NCBI GenBank assembly: GCA_049841135.1
Contig: JASGHK010000004.1
Coordinates: 3,038,001-3,102,000 of the forward strand
DNA: 64,000 nt
Origin: JACRCT01 sp049841135
GTDB taxonomy: Bacteria; Myxococcota; Myxococcia; Myxococcales; UBA5297
Direction of reading: 5' to 3'
In this document: positions 26,464-34,987 of the stretch, in pieces
Layout: each line of letters starts with the position of its first letter
Numbering within the stretch: the first letter of the stretch is position 1
The notes under the pieces: generated by a model
The model's input: only the letters and a program-made list of their open reading frames with translations
The model's database searches: none
Told to the model about the DNA's origin: nothing
Made by a program: the position numbers and the translations under genes

Positions 26464-26946
26464 ATGCGCCGTCCCGAAGACCTGTACCGCCGGTTCGGCC
26501 CGAGCGTGCTCGGGCGCTGCCAGCGCGTCCTGGGCGACCCCGCCGCCGCCGAGGACGCGATGCAGGAGGTCTTCGTGCGCGCCCTGAAGCACCTCGACGC
26601 CATCCCCGAACCGGACGCGGAGGCGCTGGCCTGGCTCTACCGGGTCGGCACCAACGTCTGCCTCGACCACCTTCGCGCCAAGCACGTCCGCGCCGCCGCT
26701 CCCGCCCCTCCTCCGCCTGCCGCTCCGCCCGATCCGGCGCGGCTGGTGGAGGAGCGGCGCGCTTGCGTCCGGGCGCTGAGCGAGGTGCCGCAGGCGTTGG
26801 CGGAGCCGGCGATGCTCTACTACCTGGACGAGGTGGATCAGGGCCAGGTCGCCAAGATCCTCGGAGTGAGCCGGCGTACGGTGATCGCCCGGCTCTCGAA
26901 GTTCCTCGAGCGGGCGCGCCTGGCGCTCGGAGGCGGCGAGCCATGA
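26464..26946 (+). CDS. ECF-type RNA polymerase sigma factor
   Basis: This 160-residue protein has region 2 (Ala-Ala-Ala-Glu-Asp-Ala-Met-Gln-Glu-Val-Phe and Trp-Leu-Tyr-Arg-Val) and region 4 with the helix-turn-helix Gln-Val-Ala-Lys-Ile-Leu-Gly-Val-Ser-Arg-Arg-Thr-Val. A Pro/Ala linker joins them. Its stop overlaps the ATG of the downstream zinc-finger protein (ATGA), the normal sigma/anti-sigma arrangement. It should direct transcription of its own cluster, including the caspase-like gene, when the anti-sigma releases it. Confidence 0.88.
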   Translation: MRRPEDLYRRFGPSVLGRCQRVLGDPAAAEDAMQEVFVRALKHLDAIPEPDAEALAWLYRVGTNVCLDHLRAKHVRAAAPAPPPPAAPPDPARLVEERRACVRALSEVPQALAEPAMLYYLDEVDQGQVAKILGVSRRTVIARLSKFLERARLALGGGEP

Positions 26947-27665
26947 ACGACCGTGGCCACCTCTCGGACCTGGAGCTGGACCTCTTCGAGCTGGGCTCGC
27001 TGTCGCCCGACGAGCGCTCCGCCGCCGATGCTCACCTGTCGGCCTGCGAGCGCTGCCGGTCGCGCCAGACCGAGCACGGCGCGGCGCGCGAGCGGTTCGA
27101 GAAGGTTCGTGCTGCCGCGTGGCAGTCCATCGAAGCGCGCGCCGCGCGACGCCCCGCGCGCTGGTTGTGGCGTCTCAGCCTCGCGCTCGTGCCGGTCGCG
27201 GCGCTGCTGCTCCTGGTGCTGGTTCGCGCTCCGGAGCTTTCCGACCCGTCGTCGCCCGGAGTCAAAGGCGACCCGCTGCTTCGCATCTATGCGCTCCACC
27301 AGGGCAAGGTCCGCGAGTTGAGCTCCGGGGACAAGGTCGTGCCCGGCGACCGCATCCGCTTCGTGGCCGATCCCGGGGACAACGGCGGCCACTACCTCCT
27401 CGTCATCTCGGTGGACGGCGCCAACAAGCCTTCGGTCTACGTGCCGTTCGCGGGCGAGCGCAGCCTGCCCCTCGCCGCTGGCCGGCAGGAACTTCCCGGC
27501 AGCGTGGAGCTCGACGGCACGTTGGGCCCCGAGCGGCTCTTCATCTTCTTCTCCTCGCGCGAGCTCGCCTCGGCGCCGATCCTCCAGGCCCTGGCCCGCA
27601 ACCCGAGCCCCGAAGCGGTGACCGAGCCGGGCACGGTCTTCGTCCTCTCGAAGGAGGCCCCGTGA
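26943..27665 (+). CDS. Anti-sigma factor with zinc-finger motif and DUF4384-like periplasmic domain
   Basis: The 240-residue product has, in order, an N-terminal His/Cys zinc-finger-like segment (His-Leu-Ser-Ala-Cys-Glu-Arg-Cys at about 31-38), one membrane helix (about 75-92) and a periplasmic domain. That domain reads like DUF4384 (Gly-Asp-x-Ile-Arg-Phe, Tyr-Leu-Leu-Val-Ile-Ser-Val-Asp-Gly, Val-Tyr-Val-Pro-Phe). The start overlaps the sigma stop and its own stop overlaps the caspase GTG. It probably holds the sigma factor at the membrane until a periplasmic signal arrives. Confidence 0.8.
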   Translation: MNDRGHLSDLELDLFELGSLSPDERSAADAHLSACERCRSRQTEHGAARERFEKVRAAAWQSIEARAARRPARWLWRLSLALVPVAALLLLVLVRAPELSDPSSPGVKGDPLLRIYALHQGKVRELSSGDKVVPGDRIRFVADPGDNGGHYLLVISVDGANKPSVYVPFAGERSLPLAAGRQELPGSVELDGTLGPERLFIFFSSRELASAPILQALARNPSPEAVTEPGTVFVLSKEAP

Positions 27666-29244
27666 TCGCCCGCGCCCGCATCTTCGCCCTCGGCGCCGCG
27701 ATGATGGCGACGCTCGCCTTCTCGGCCCCGAGCGAAGCAGCGACCCGCCGGCTGGCGCTCGTGGCCGGGAGCAATGCCGGCTCCGGTTCCCGGCCCGCCC
27801 TGCGGTACGCCGAGTCCGACGCGGCCAAGATGGCGCGAGTCCTGGTCGAGGTGGGGCAGGTCGCGCAGCCGGACGTGATCCTCCTGCTCTCGCCGACGCT
27901 CGAGGAGCTGGAGAAGGGCTTCGACACGCTGCAGGGCGCGGCTCTGCGGCTGCGAAACGGCGACGACCGCATCCTGGCCACCTTCTACTTCTCGGGGCAC
28001 TCCGACGGCGAGGCGCTGGAGTTGGGAGCGCAGCGCTTCCCCATCTCGCGGCTCAAGGCGCGGATGGCGCAGGTCCCCGCGGACGTGCGGCTCACCATCG
28101 TCGACGCCTGCCGCAGCGGCGCCGCGGTGGAGGCCAAGGGCGGTCAGCGCGCGCCAGCCTTCGACATCCGCCTCGCCGACGACCTGGTCTCCAGCGGCGA
28201 GGTCGTTTTGGCGTCCAGCGCCGCCAACGAGCTGGCGCTCGAGTCTCCGGAGGTGCGCGGCAGCTACTTCACGCACTACCTGGTCTCGGGCCTGCGCGGT
28301 GCCGCGGATGCGAGCGGCGATGGCCAGGTCACGCTGGGCGAGGCCTACCGCTTCGCCTACAACCACACCGTCGCGGCCACCTCCGCCACCCTGCACGACC
28401 CGCAGCACCCGACCTACGACTTCCGGCTGACGGGACAGGGCGAGCTGGTGCTCGCCGTCCTGTCCGAGCCCACCTCCAGCCTGGAGGCTCCCGGCCGGGT
28501 TCGAGCGCGCGCTGGTGCTCGACCTCGCCCGCGATCAGGTCGTCGCCGAAGCTCCGAGCGGAGCGCCCCGGCGCCTGGCTCTCCCCGCTGGCCGATACGC
28601 GGTTCGCGCGCGCAAAGAAGGCACGTGGTGGTCGGCGCGGGTGCAGTTGAGTGCGGGCGAGGCGCGCCAAATCGAATGGCAGCAGCTGACGGCGATGCCT
28701 GCGCCGGAAGTTGCCGCGCGCGGCGACACGCCGACGACGGCCTCCGCCCAGGCCACGCCGTCGTCGGGCGGTCCTGCCCTGCTCCTCTCGTTGGGCGCGG
28801 CGATGGGCACGACCAATCCGGTCGCAGTCACCGGGATGGTCCGACTCTCCTTCGACGTGCACCTCGGCACCCTGCTCGTGCTCGGCGCAGCGGCGGTGGC
28901 AGGCGCAGGCTGGGGCGATCTGGGAGCGCGGGAAGTCCACGGGCAGCTGCGCGCGCTGTTGGGGCTGGACTGGCGGATGGGCCTGGTATCGCTCTTCGGT
29001 GCGCTCGAGCTGGGCGGTGGCATCGTCCAGCCGGTCGGCGTCGGGGATGCGGCGCTCGAGCAGCAGGGCTTCGCGGCGCCCATCGACTTCGTGGGAGTGG
29101 GGGCGATTCGGGCCGGCTTGCGGCTGCGGCTTGGCGAGCACGCGCGCATGGAGGCTCGCGCTCGAGGGCGATGGGCTGCTGGGGAGCGACCTCGCGCGAA
29201 GGTTCGTCCCCGCTGTCACGCTTGGTGCAGGCGCGGAGTTCTAG
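27662..29244 (+). CDS. Secreted caspase-like (peptidase C14) protein (two frameshifts as sequenced)
   Basis: The GTG at 27662 overlaps the anti-sigma stop (GTGA). After a signal peptide (about 1-27) comes a caspase-fold domain with catalytic His113 (Ser-Gly-His-Ser-Asp-Gly) and Cys150 (Val-Asp-Ala-Cys-Arg-Ser-Gly), followed by a C-terminal beta-rich region. Two GAGGCTC sites (28484-28490 and 29151-29157) each carry one extra G; correcting both yields a 526-residue protein ending Gly-Ala-Gly-Ala-Glu-Phe at 29244. The sigma/anti-sigma/caspase order suggests a signal-controlled protease, perhaps for stress or cell death. Confidence 0.8.
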
Positions 29245-29300
29245 ACAGTTCGAGCCCTCTCGCCGCGGCCAGGCTTCACGGCCGGTGTAAGCTGCCGCGC

Positions 29301-30671
29301 ATGCTTCCACCGACCGCCTCGAGAGTCCGGACGCCAGCCTGGCAGTACGCGCTCACCGTCGCCGCCCTGCTGGCCTGGCCGCAGACCTCACACGCCGACT
29401 TGAAGTTCTCCCTTCCCTACGAGCAGAGCTTCGACGGCCTCACGGATCTCGACGCCGGTGGGTTCATCTGCACCCCTGCGGAGAACCGCTGCGACTTCCA
29501 GAAGAACCAGAACGGCACGAGCAACGACTACGTCCTCGAGACGAACAAGTCCTTCTCGGGGCAGAAGTCCTTCCGCGTCGTGATGGACAACGTGACCGAC
29601 CCCGAGGCGTTCCGCACCGAGATCCAGAGCCACCCCACGTCCTCCGACTTCGGAGAGGGCGACGTCCTGTGGGTGGGCTACGCGCTGTACATCTCCGAGA
29701 CCAACCCCGCCGACTCCAAGTGGTACGACTGCCTGAGCCAGCTCAAGCTGCTCAACGTCGCCGGCACCTCCGACCTCTGCCAGATCTACCTGCTGGCCGA
29801 GGACAACGGGACCAAGCGCTTCGCCATCCGCGAGGAGTTCTCGGGCTGCGGCGGAGGCAGCAAGACCTACGACACGGGCATCGCCGCGACGCACGGAACC
29901 TGGCACCGCATCGCGATCCGCGTGGACCTGAGCCACACCGGCGGCTTCCAGGTGTGGGTCGACTCAGACGATCCCTCGGCGCCCAGCTTCGTGCAGGCGT
30001 CCGACGTCTTTCCCTCCGCCGTCGTCGGACAGGACGTCTTCTTCAAGCTGGGCATCTACAAGTCCTGGTTCCGGTCCGACGTCCATCCCGAGCAGCGGAT
30101 CTTCGCCGAGTGGTCCTATCTCTTCGACGACCTCAGGCTGTGTGCCGAAGGCAGCGGCCCGTGTGCGACCAGGGAGGCCGCGCTGGCGTGGGTGTTCCCG
30201 GCGACGCAGTCACCGTCCTCAGACGCCGGGCTGGAGACCCCGGACGCCACTGGGTTGCCCGACGCCGCCCCCATCCCGGAGCCGGATGCTGGGCTGGAGA
30301 CCCCGGACGCCACCGACCTTCCCGACGCCGCCCCTATGCAGGAGCTGGACGCCGGGCCGGAAACCTTGGACGCCACTGGCCTGCCCGACGCTACCCCGTT
30401 GCCGGAGTTGGACGCCTCAGCGGACAGTCCCCAGGATGCTGCGGCTCCCAAGCCGGAGGATGCTGCGCTCCGGGCCGACGCGTCGTCGCTGGGTCAGGAC
30501 AGCGGGAGTCCCGGCGCTTCCGATGCGGATGGCGGAGCCGGTGGACCAGACGCCTCAACGCCCGATGTGATCCAGCAGGGCTGCGGCTGCGGAGTGCAGG
30601 GCGCGGAGGGCAGCCTCCTGCTGTGCCTGCTCGGTGGTGTGCTCATCCGAAACCGCGTCCGTCGCAGCTGA
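29301..30671 (+). CDS. Polysaccharide-lyase-like secreted protein with DAG linker and MYXO-CTERM-like tail
   Basis: This 456-residue protein has a signal peptide ending near Ser-His-Ala (about 32). A jelly-roll-like domain follows with Phe-Arg-Thr-Glu-Ile-Gln and Leu-Trp-Val-Gly-Tyr-Ala, like heparin/alginate-lyase-type folds (PF14099). Then comes a long Asp-Ala-Pro linker with four Leu-Asp-Ala-like repeats, and a tail of Gly-Cys-Gly-Cys-Gly, a hydrophobic stretch and Arg-Val-Arg-Arg-Ser. That tail is a MYXO-CTERM sorting signal, so the protein is probably held at the outer surface. The lyase assignment is tentative. Confidence 0.6.
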   Translation: MLPPTASRVRTPAWQYALTVAALLAWPQTSHADLKFSLPYEQSFDGLTDLDAGGFICTPAENRCDFQKNQNGTSNDYVLETNKSFSGQKSFRVVMDNVTDPEAFRTEIQSHPTSSDFGEGDVLWVGYALYISETNPADSKWYDCLSQLKLLNVAGTSDLCQIYLLAEDNGTKRFAIREEFSGCGGGSKTYDTGIAATHGTWHRIAIRVDLSHTGGFQVWVDSDDPSAPSFVQASDVFPSAVVGQDVFFKLGIYKSWFRSDVHPEQRIFAEWSYLFDDLRLCAEGSGPCATREAALAWVFPATQSPSSDAGLETPDATGLPDAAPIPEPDAGLETPDATDLPDAAPMQELDAGPETLDATGLPDATPLPELDASADSPQDAAAPKPEDAALRADASSLGQDSGSPGASDADGGAGGPDASTPDVIQQGCGCGVQGAEGSLLLCLLGGVLIRNRVRRS

Positions 30672-30713
30672 GCCTCCGTCTTCTCGCGCGAGATCACGCC
30701 ATCGGCGGCATCG

Positions 30714-31925
30714 TCAGGTTCGCGCGCCGACCGGTGCCTGCAGCCTGCCGCGCTCGCGCGCACCCAGCAGGCCCACCGCTCCGGCGGCCGCCGAGGCGAT
30801 GGCGGTGTCTTCAGCCAGGCCCGCCGCGGGATCGCCCACCCAGCGGATCATCCGCTCGCGAAGGGCCGCCGTCGCGAAGGTCCCCGCCACCGCCGCCGCT
30901 GCGCCCAGGAGCACGGGCCCCAGGGCGCGCCGTCTCCCCTGCGCCGCCGCCAGCACTCCCACCAGCCCACCCGACGCCGCGCGGCCCAGAACGGCGGCCG
31001 GAACGCGACGAGAGGGCGTCCAGGGCAGCAGGTCGCCGACCAGCTCGCCCACGGCCAGCGCCGCGAGGACGCGCGACGTCCGCGGCCGCGACAGCCACAG
31101 CGCGAGCCGGCGCTGCGGCGGCCGGGGAGCCAGGGACAACGCCCGGCTGAACAGCGCCAGCGGCAAGACCGAACGCGCTCCGCACAGGAAGGAGAGCCCG
31201 GCGACCAACGGCAGGCGCTCGCGGCGAACCCGCTCCTGTTCGAGGAAGACGCCCAAGGTGGCTCCCTTCCGCCGGGCGAGCGCACCGACCCTCGGCAGCG
31301 AGACCTTCGCGGCCTCGGCATTCGGTTCGAGGAGCTGGCGCAGGCGCAGGTGGGCGAGCCGGTGCCAGGCACGTTGCCGGCGCCAGGCGACGGCGTGGAA
31401 GCCCAGATAGGACCACCAGGTCGGGAACTGGCCCGGGCGCCAACGCGCCTCGATGCGGAAGCGGACCTCGCCGGTCGCGACGTCCTTGGTGAGCAGGAAC
31501 CACTCCTGCCCCTCCTCCACGTGCCCCTCCAGCGTGGCGATGATGAAGCCGAAGGTCGCCGGCTCCTCCCGCACGCCGCGCACCGTCACCGGGCAGAGGA
31601 AGCGCAGGTCGAAGGGGGCGCGCAGCTCGAAGAGCATCACCCGGCCGAGCAGCGGGCCCTGGGCGAAGTGGGGGACGACGATGCGCGGGTCGGAGAAGCG
31701 CAGCGAGTCCACCAGGTCGCGGGCGCGGACGAAGGGGCCGCCCGGCTGCGGCGCGCCGGGCGCCTCGAAGGCGACGACGGCCTCGGAGCGCACCTGGTTC
31801 CACCCGCGCTCCAGCGTCATCTCGTCGGGGCGGGCCTCGAAGTTGAGCCGCGACGCGTCGACGGCGCCGCGCAGCGCCCCGAGCTCCTCCTGCGACCATC
31901 CTCGACCGCGGCGCCACTGCTCCAT
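30714..31925 (-). CDS. DUF1990 domain fused to a DUF4126-like membrane domain
   Basis: The ATG at 31925 gives 403 residues. Residues 1-190 match the DUF1990 pattern well: Leu-Asn-Phe-Glu near the start, Glu-Met-Thr-x-Glu-x-Gly-Trp, Phe-Ser-Asp-Pro-Arg-Ile-Val, Leu-Glu-Gly-His-Val-Glu-Glu-Gly and Glu-Trp-Phe-Leu-Leu-Thr-Lys. The C-terminal 190 residues contain several hydrophobic, Gly/Ala-rich helices that look like DUF4126. The fusion places a soluble lipid-like domain beside a membrane domain. It is 11 bases downstream of another DUF1990-like gene. Function unknown. Confidence 0.65.
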   Translation of the reverse strand: MEQWRRGRGWSQEELGALRGAVDASRLNFEARPDEMTLERGWNQVRSEAVVAFEAPGAPQPGGPFVRARDLVDSLRFSDPRIVVPHFAQGPLLGRVMLFELRAPFDLRFLCPVTVRGVREEPATFGFIIATLEGHVEEGQEWFLLTKDVATGEVRFRIEARWRPGQFPTWWSYLGFHAVAWRRQRAWHRLAHLRLRQLLEPNAEAAKVSLPRVGALARRKGATLGVFLEQERVRRERLPLVAGLSFLCGARSVLPLALFSRALSLAPRPPQRRLALWLSRPRTSRVLAALAVGELVGDLLPWTPSRRVPAAVLGRAASGGLVGVLAAAQGRRRALGPVLLGAAAAVAGTFATAALRERMIRWVGDPAAGLAEDTAIASAAAGAVGLLGARERGRLQAPVGART

Positions 31926-31936
31926 CGCCCCTCCCC

Positions 31937-32497
31937 TCAGTCGCCCCGCGCCAGGTAGGTCGGCGCCGAGCACGCGACCTCCTGGGGCTCGTCTCCAAAT
32001 CGCGTCGTCTCCACGTGGATCCATCCGAGGACGCCCTGGCCCACCAGCGCCGCGACCCGGTTGACGAAGTCCACCCAACAGCGCGTCTGCATCGGCTCGC
32101 CTGCCCCGCGAAACCCCAGGTAGCGCGAGCTCGAGGCGGACCGGGCGCGGCTGCGGATGTGGAAGACGAGATCGCCGCGGCGGTTGCGGTAGGCGCCGAA
32201 GGTGATGCGGCCGGCCTCGGGGTGGCCGCGCAGCGTGGCCAGGGTGAGGCTCTGAGCGTCCTTGTGCACCACCCTCACCGCGGCGGCCCCGGCGCCCACG
32301 ATGCGCAGGTCGAGACGGTCGCCGACCTCGAGGTGCGGCCCGGCCCGAGCCCGCTCGAAGACCACCAGCTCCGCCGGCGCAAAGCGCTCGAAGTGGCGCT
32401 CGATCAGCTCCATGACCTGCGAGGGCTTCAAGCGGCAGCCTCGGACCACTGCCCAGTAGTCGCGCTGCAGCAGCGGACCGAAGCCGCTGCGGGCCAT
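31937..32497 (-). CDS. DUF1990-like protein of unknown function
   Basis: This 186-residue protein starts at the ATG at 32497; a much longer open frame on this strand is produced by the frameshift in the regulator upstream. It has Thr-Leu-Arg-Gly-His-Pro-Glu-Ala-Gly followed by Arg-Gly-Asp-Leu-Val-Phe-His-Ile-Arg-Ser, which parallels the second half of DUF1990 domains. There is no signal peptide and no membrane helix. It is probably co-transcribed with the DUF1990-DUF4126 fusion 11 bases downstream. Confidence 0.55.
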   Translation of the reverse strand: MARSGFGPLLQRDYWAVVRGCRLKPSQVMELIERHFERFAPAELVVFERARAGPHLEVGDRLDLRIVGAGAAAVRVVHKDAQSLTLATLRGHPEAGRITFGAYRNRRGDLVFHIRSRARSASSSRYLGFRGAGEPMQTRCWVDFVNRVAALVGQGVLGWIHVETTRFGDEPQEVACSAPTYLARGD

Positions 32498-32593
32498 CGA
32501 CAGCTCGCTCGTCTCCAGCGCGTCCGGCACCTGTCCCCCTCTCCTCGCGACCTTAAACATCGGGGCGTGGCGCGCCGCGCGCCAGGAGGGCTC

Positions 32594-32887
32594 ATGGACG
32601 GAGAAGACGTCAACCCGGCAGCCGAGCAGTCGGAGATCTCCTACCGGCCAGCCCCCGTCTTCCGCGCAGAGCACGGGGAGAGCCGCGCCACGCTGCTCGT
32701 CGAGCAGCAGGCGGCCAAGATCCCCTCGGACGTCTTCCTGGCCTTCGCGCTGGGGGCGATGGTCACCTCCCTCGCCTTGGAGATCGCCGGGCGCGAGCGC
32801 GCCAGCCGATTCATCGGGATGTGGCCTGGCCCGCTGCTGGTCATGGGCGTCTACAACAAGCTGGTCAAGACGCTCGGCGCCCGATAG
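32594..32887 (+). CDS. Small membrane protein of unknown function
   Basis: This 97-residue protein has a CAGGAGGG ribosome site six bases before the ATG at 32594. The first half is polar and acidic. The second half has two hydrophobic segments (about 49-66 and 72-86), the second with Trp-Pro-Gly-Pro-Leu-Leu-Val-Met-Gly, and a basic C-terminus. It is divergent from the DUF1990-like gene, and no family was recognised. Confidence 0.55.
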   Translation: MDGEDVNPAAEQSEISYRPAPVFRAEHGESRATLLVEQQAAKIPSDVFLAFALGAMVTSLALEIAGRERASRFIGMWPGPLLVMGVYNKLVKTLGAR

Positions 32888-33011
32888 CCCGGCGACCGGC
32901 CGCGAGCGCCCAAAACGGCCCCTCCTCTCCGCGTTTCCGTAGCCTGCCCTGCGCCCGCCGAAGGACTCGGGGTGACCGGATACGTCACCGTTTGAGGATA
33001 GGGGCTGGCCC

Positions 33012-33034
33012 CTCGACAAGCTCGGGGTGTCGAG
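33012..33034. terminator. Hairpin between the convergent small membrane protein and NtrC-type regulator
   Basis: CTCGACA pairs with TGTCGAG around a short loop, with a second GGGGC/GCCCC hairpin just before it (33001-33012). Located just past the regulator stop at 33040, it may end transcription from both sides. Confidence 0.4.
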
Positions 33035-33039
33035 ACGGC

Positions 33040-34414
33040 CTAAGGCTCGCCCTCGCCGCCCTCGTCCTTGCGCAGCCCGTACTTCTTGATCTTGTTGTAG
33101 AGCGTCGCCCGGTCGATCCCGAGGGTCTTGGCGGCCTTGCTGACGTTGCCTTCCAGCTGCTGCAGGACGAAGGCGATGTGCCGCTTCTCGACCTCCTCCA
33201 GCGTGGCCATCGCCTGGTCGGCAGGCTGCACCGCGGTCGGCGCCGCCAGCCCCAGGTTCGCGGCCTGGACCACCGCCGTCGTCGCCACCACGGCCCCGCG
33301 CTCGAGGACGTTGCGCAGCTCGCGCAGGTTGCCCGGCCAGGAGTGAGCCATCAGCAGGCTCATCGCCTCGCCCGAGACGCCATCGAGCCGCTTCTGCAGC
33401 GTCGCCGAGAGCTGCTCGAGGAAGTGGTCGACGAGCAGCGGGATGTCCTCCCGGCGCTCGCGCAAGGGCGGCAGGGTGATGGGGATGACGTTGAGCCGGT
33501 AGAAGAGGTCCTCGCGGAAGCTGCCGTCGGCCACGGCCTTCTTCAGATTCGCGATTGGTGGCGGCGACGATGCGCACGTCCACCTCGATGTTCTCGTTGC
33601 CACCCAGCCGGTGGAACTTGCGGTCCTCGAGCACGCGCAAGAGATTGAGCTGCAGCTTGGAGGTGATGTCGCCGACCTCGTCGAGGAAGAGCGTGCCGCC
33701 GTTGGCCGCCTCGAACTTGCCGATTCGCCGGGCGTTGGCGCCGGTGAAGGCACCCTTCTCGTGCCCGAACAGCTCGCTCTCCAGCAGGCTCTCGGTGAGC
33801 GCCGCACAGCTGACCGCGACGAACGGGCCGCCGGCGCGCGGGCTCTCCTCGTGGATGGCGCGGGCGAGCACCTCCTTGCCGGTGCCGCTCTCGCCCAAGA
33901 CCAGCACCGTCGAGGCACTCTTGGCCGCGGCGCGCGCCAGCTCGAAGGTGGCCTGCATCTGCGCGTTCTTGCTCACCAGGTCGTGGAACTTGAGCCCCCG
34001 CTTCAGGACCTTGCGCAGCACCTCGTTCTCGCGCACCAGCGCCTGCTGCGCGGCGATCTTCTCCACCATCAAGGAGAGCTCTTCGGGGTCGAACGGCTTG
34101 ACCAGGTAGTCGAAGGCGCCTTCCTTCATCGCCTGCACCGCGGTGTCGACGGTGGCGTAGGCGGTCATGATGACGATGGTCAGGTCGGGCTGGAGCTTCT
34201 TGGCCTCGGCGAGGAGCTGCAGGCCGTCCATCCCCGGCATCTTGAGGTCGGTGATGAGGATGCCGCGCTTGTCCGCCCGGATCTTCTCGAGGGCCTTGGG
34301 CCCATCCTCGGCGACGTCGAGCGAGTAGCCGTCCTTCTCGAGCCAGCCCGAGAGCGACTCGCGGACGATCTCCTCGTCGTCGGCAATCAGGATCTTGATC
34401 CGATCCCTGTTCAT
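33040..34414 (-). CDS. NtrC-family sigma-54 response regulator (frameshifted as sequenced)
   Basis: With one base removed at GATTC (33546-33550), a single 457-residue protein results. It has a receiver (phospho-acceptor Asp in Ile-Thr-Asp-Leu-Lys-Met-Pro), an AAA+ domain with Walker A Gly-Glu-Ser-Gly-Thr-Gly-Lys-Glu and the sigma-54 loop Gly-Ala-Phe-Thr-Gly-Ala, and a Fis-type helix-turn-helix with Gly-Ile-Asp-Arg-Ala-Thr-Leu-Tyr. It overlaps the archaemetzincin gene by four bases and is the natural partner of the haem sensor kinase upstream. It activates sigma-54 promoters on phosphorylation. Confidence 0.85.
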
Positions 34415-34977
34415 GGCGGTGCGCTTCCTCTCTGCATTTGCCTGAAGTCGTGCATCTTCGCGCGACAGTCCGCGCAGAAGAGCCCCTCCTTGCCGTCCAC
34501 GTCGTTCACGCTCGCCGAGCGGCCCATCACACAGCGGGGCCGGTCGCAGTGGCGCAGCGAATAGGCGTGCCCCAGCTCATGCGCGCACTCCTTGGCCAGC
34601 CGGGTGCGCAACAAGTTGGCGCCGCGGGGCATCGCCGGCGGCGGTCGCAGACGGGCCAGCGAGACGATGGCCGCGCGGCCGCCCAGCTGCGCCTCGCCGA
34701 AGACGAAGGTGAGGATGGGGATGAACAAGTCGCGCTCGGTGACCCCCAGCACGCGCCCGCCTTCGACCCGGCCGGCGGAGTCTTCGTCCGCGAGCCAGCC
34801 CAGCAGCCGCCCCGACAGGTGCTGGTTGCGGCGCGGGTCGAACGCATCGGCGGGCGCGCCGGGGTGCACCTCGAGCGCGACGTCGTCGCCGAAGGCGCTC
34901 GAGAGGTGTGCCCGCGCGTGCTCCATCAGTCCCTCGTCCGGCGGCCGGTCGTCTAACCACCAGAGCCGGATGGCCAT
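34411..34977 (-). CDS. Archaemetzincin-like zinc metallopeptidase
   Basis: This 188-residue protein has the archaemetzincin zinc site His-Glu-Leu-Gly-His-Ala-x3-Arg-His-Cys. The second metal set Cys-Val-Met and Cys-Ala-Asp-Cys follows, at the family's spacing. There is no signal peptide, so it acts in the cytoplasm. It is nested in a two-component operon: 10 bases after the haem sensor kinase and overlapping the NtrC-type regulator by four bases. The peptidase activity of this family is weakly characterised, and its role in the signalling unit is unknown. Confidence 0.8.
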   Translation of the reverse strand: MAIRLWWLDDRPPDEGLMEHARAHLSSAFGDDVALEVHPGAPADAFDPRRNQHLSGRLLGWLADEDSAGRVEGGRVLGVTERDLFIPILTFVFGEAQLGGRAAIVSLARLRPPPAMPRGANLLRTRLAKECAHELGHAYSLRHCDRPRCVMGRSASVNDVDGKEGLFCADCRAKMHDFRQMQRGSAPP

Positions 34978-34987
34978 CGCCGCCCCG

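Noticed and set aside
31937..34414. Single 825-codon minus-strand frame joining the regulator and the DUF1990-like gene
   Set aside because: The frame is continuous only because of the extra base at 33546-33550. The middle has no coding character, and two separate genes are supported at the ends.
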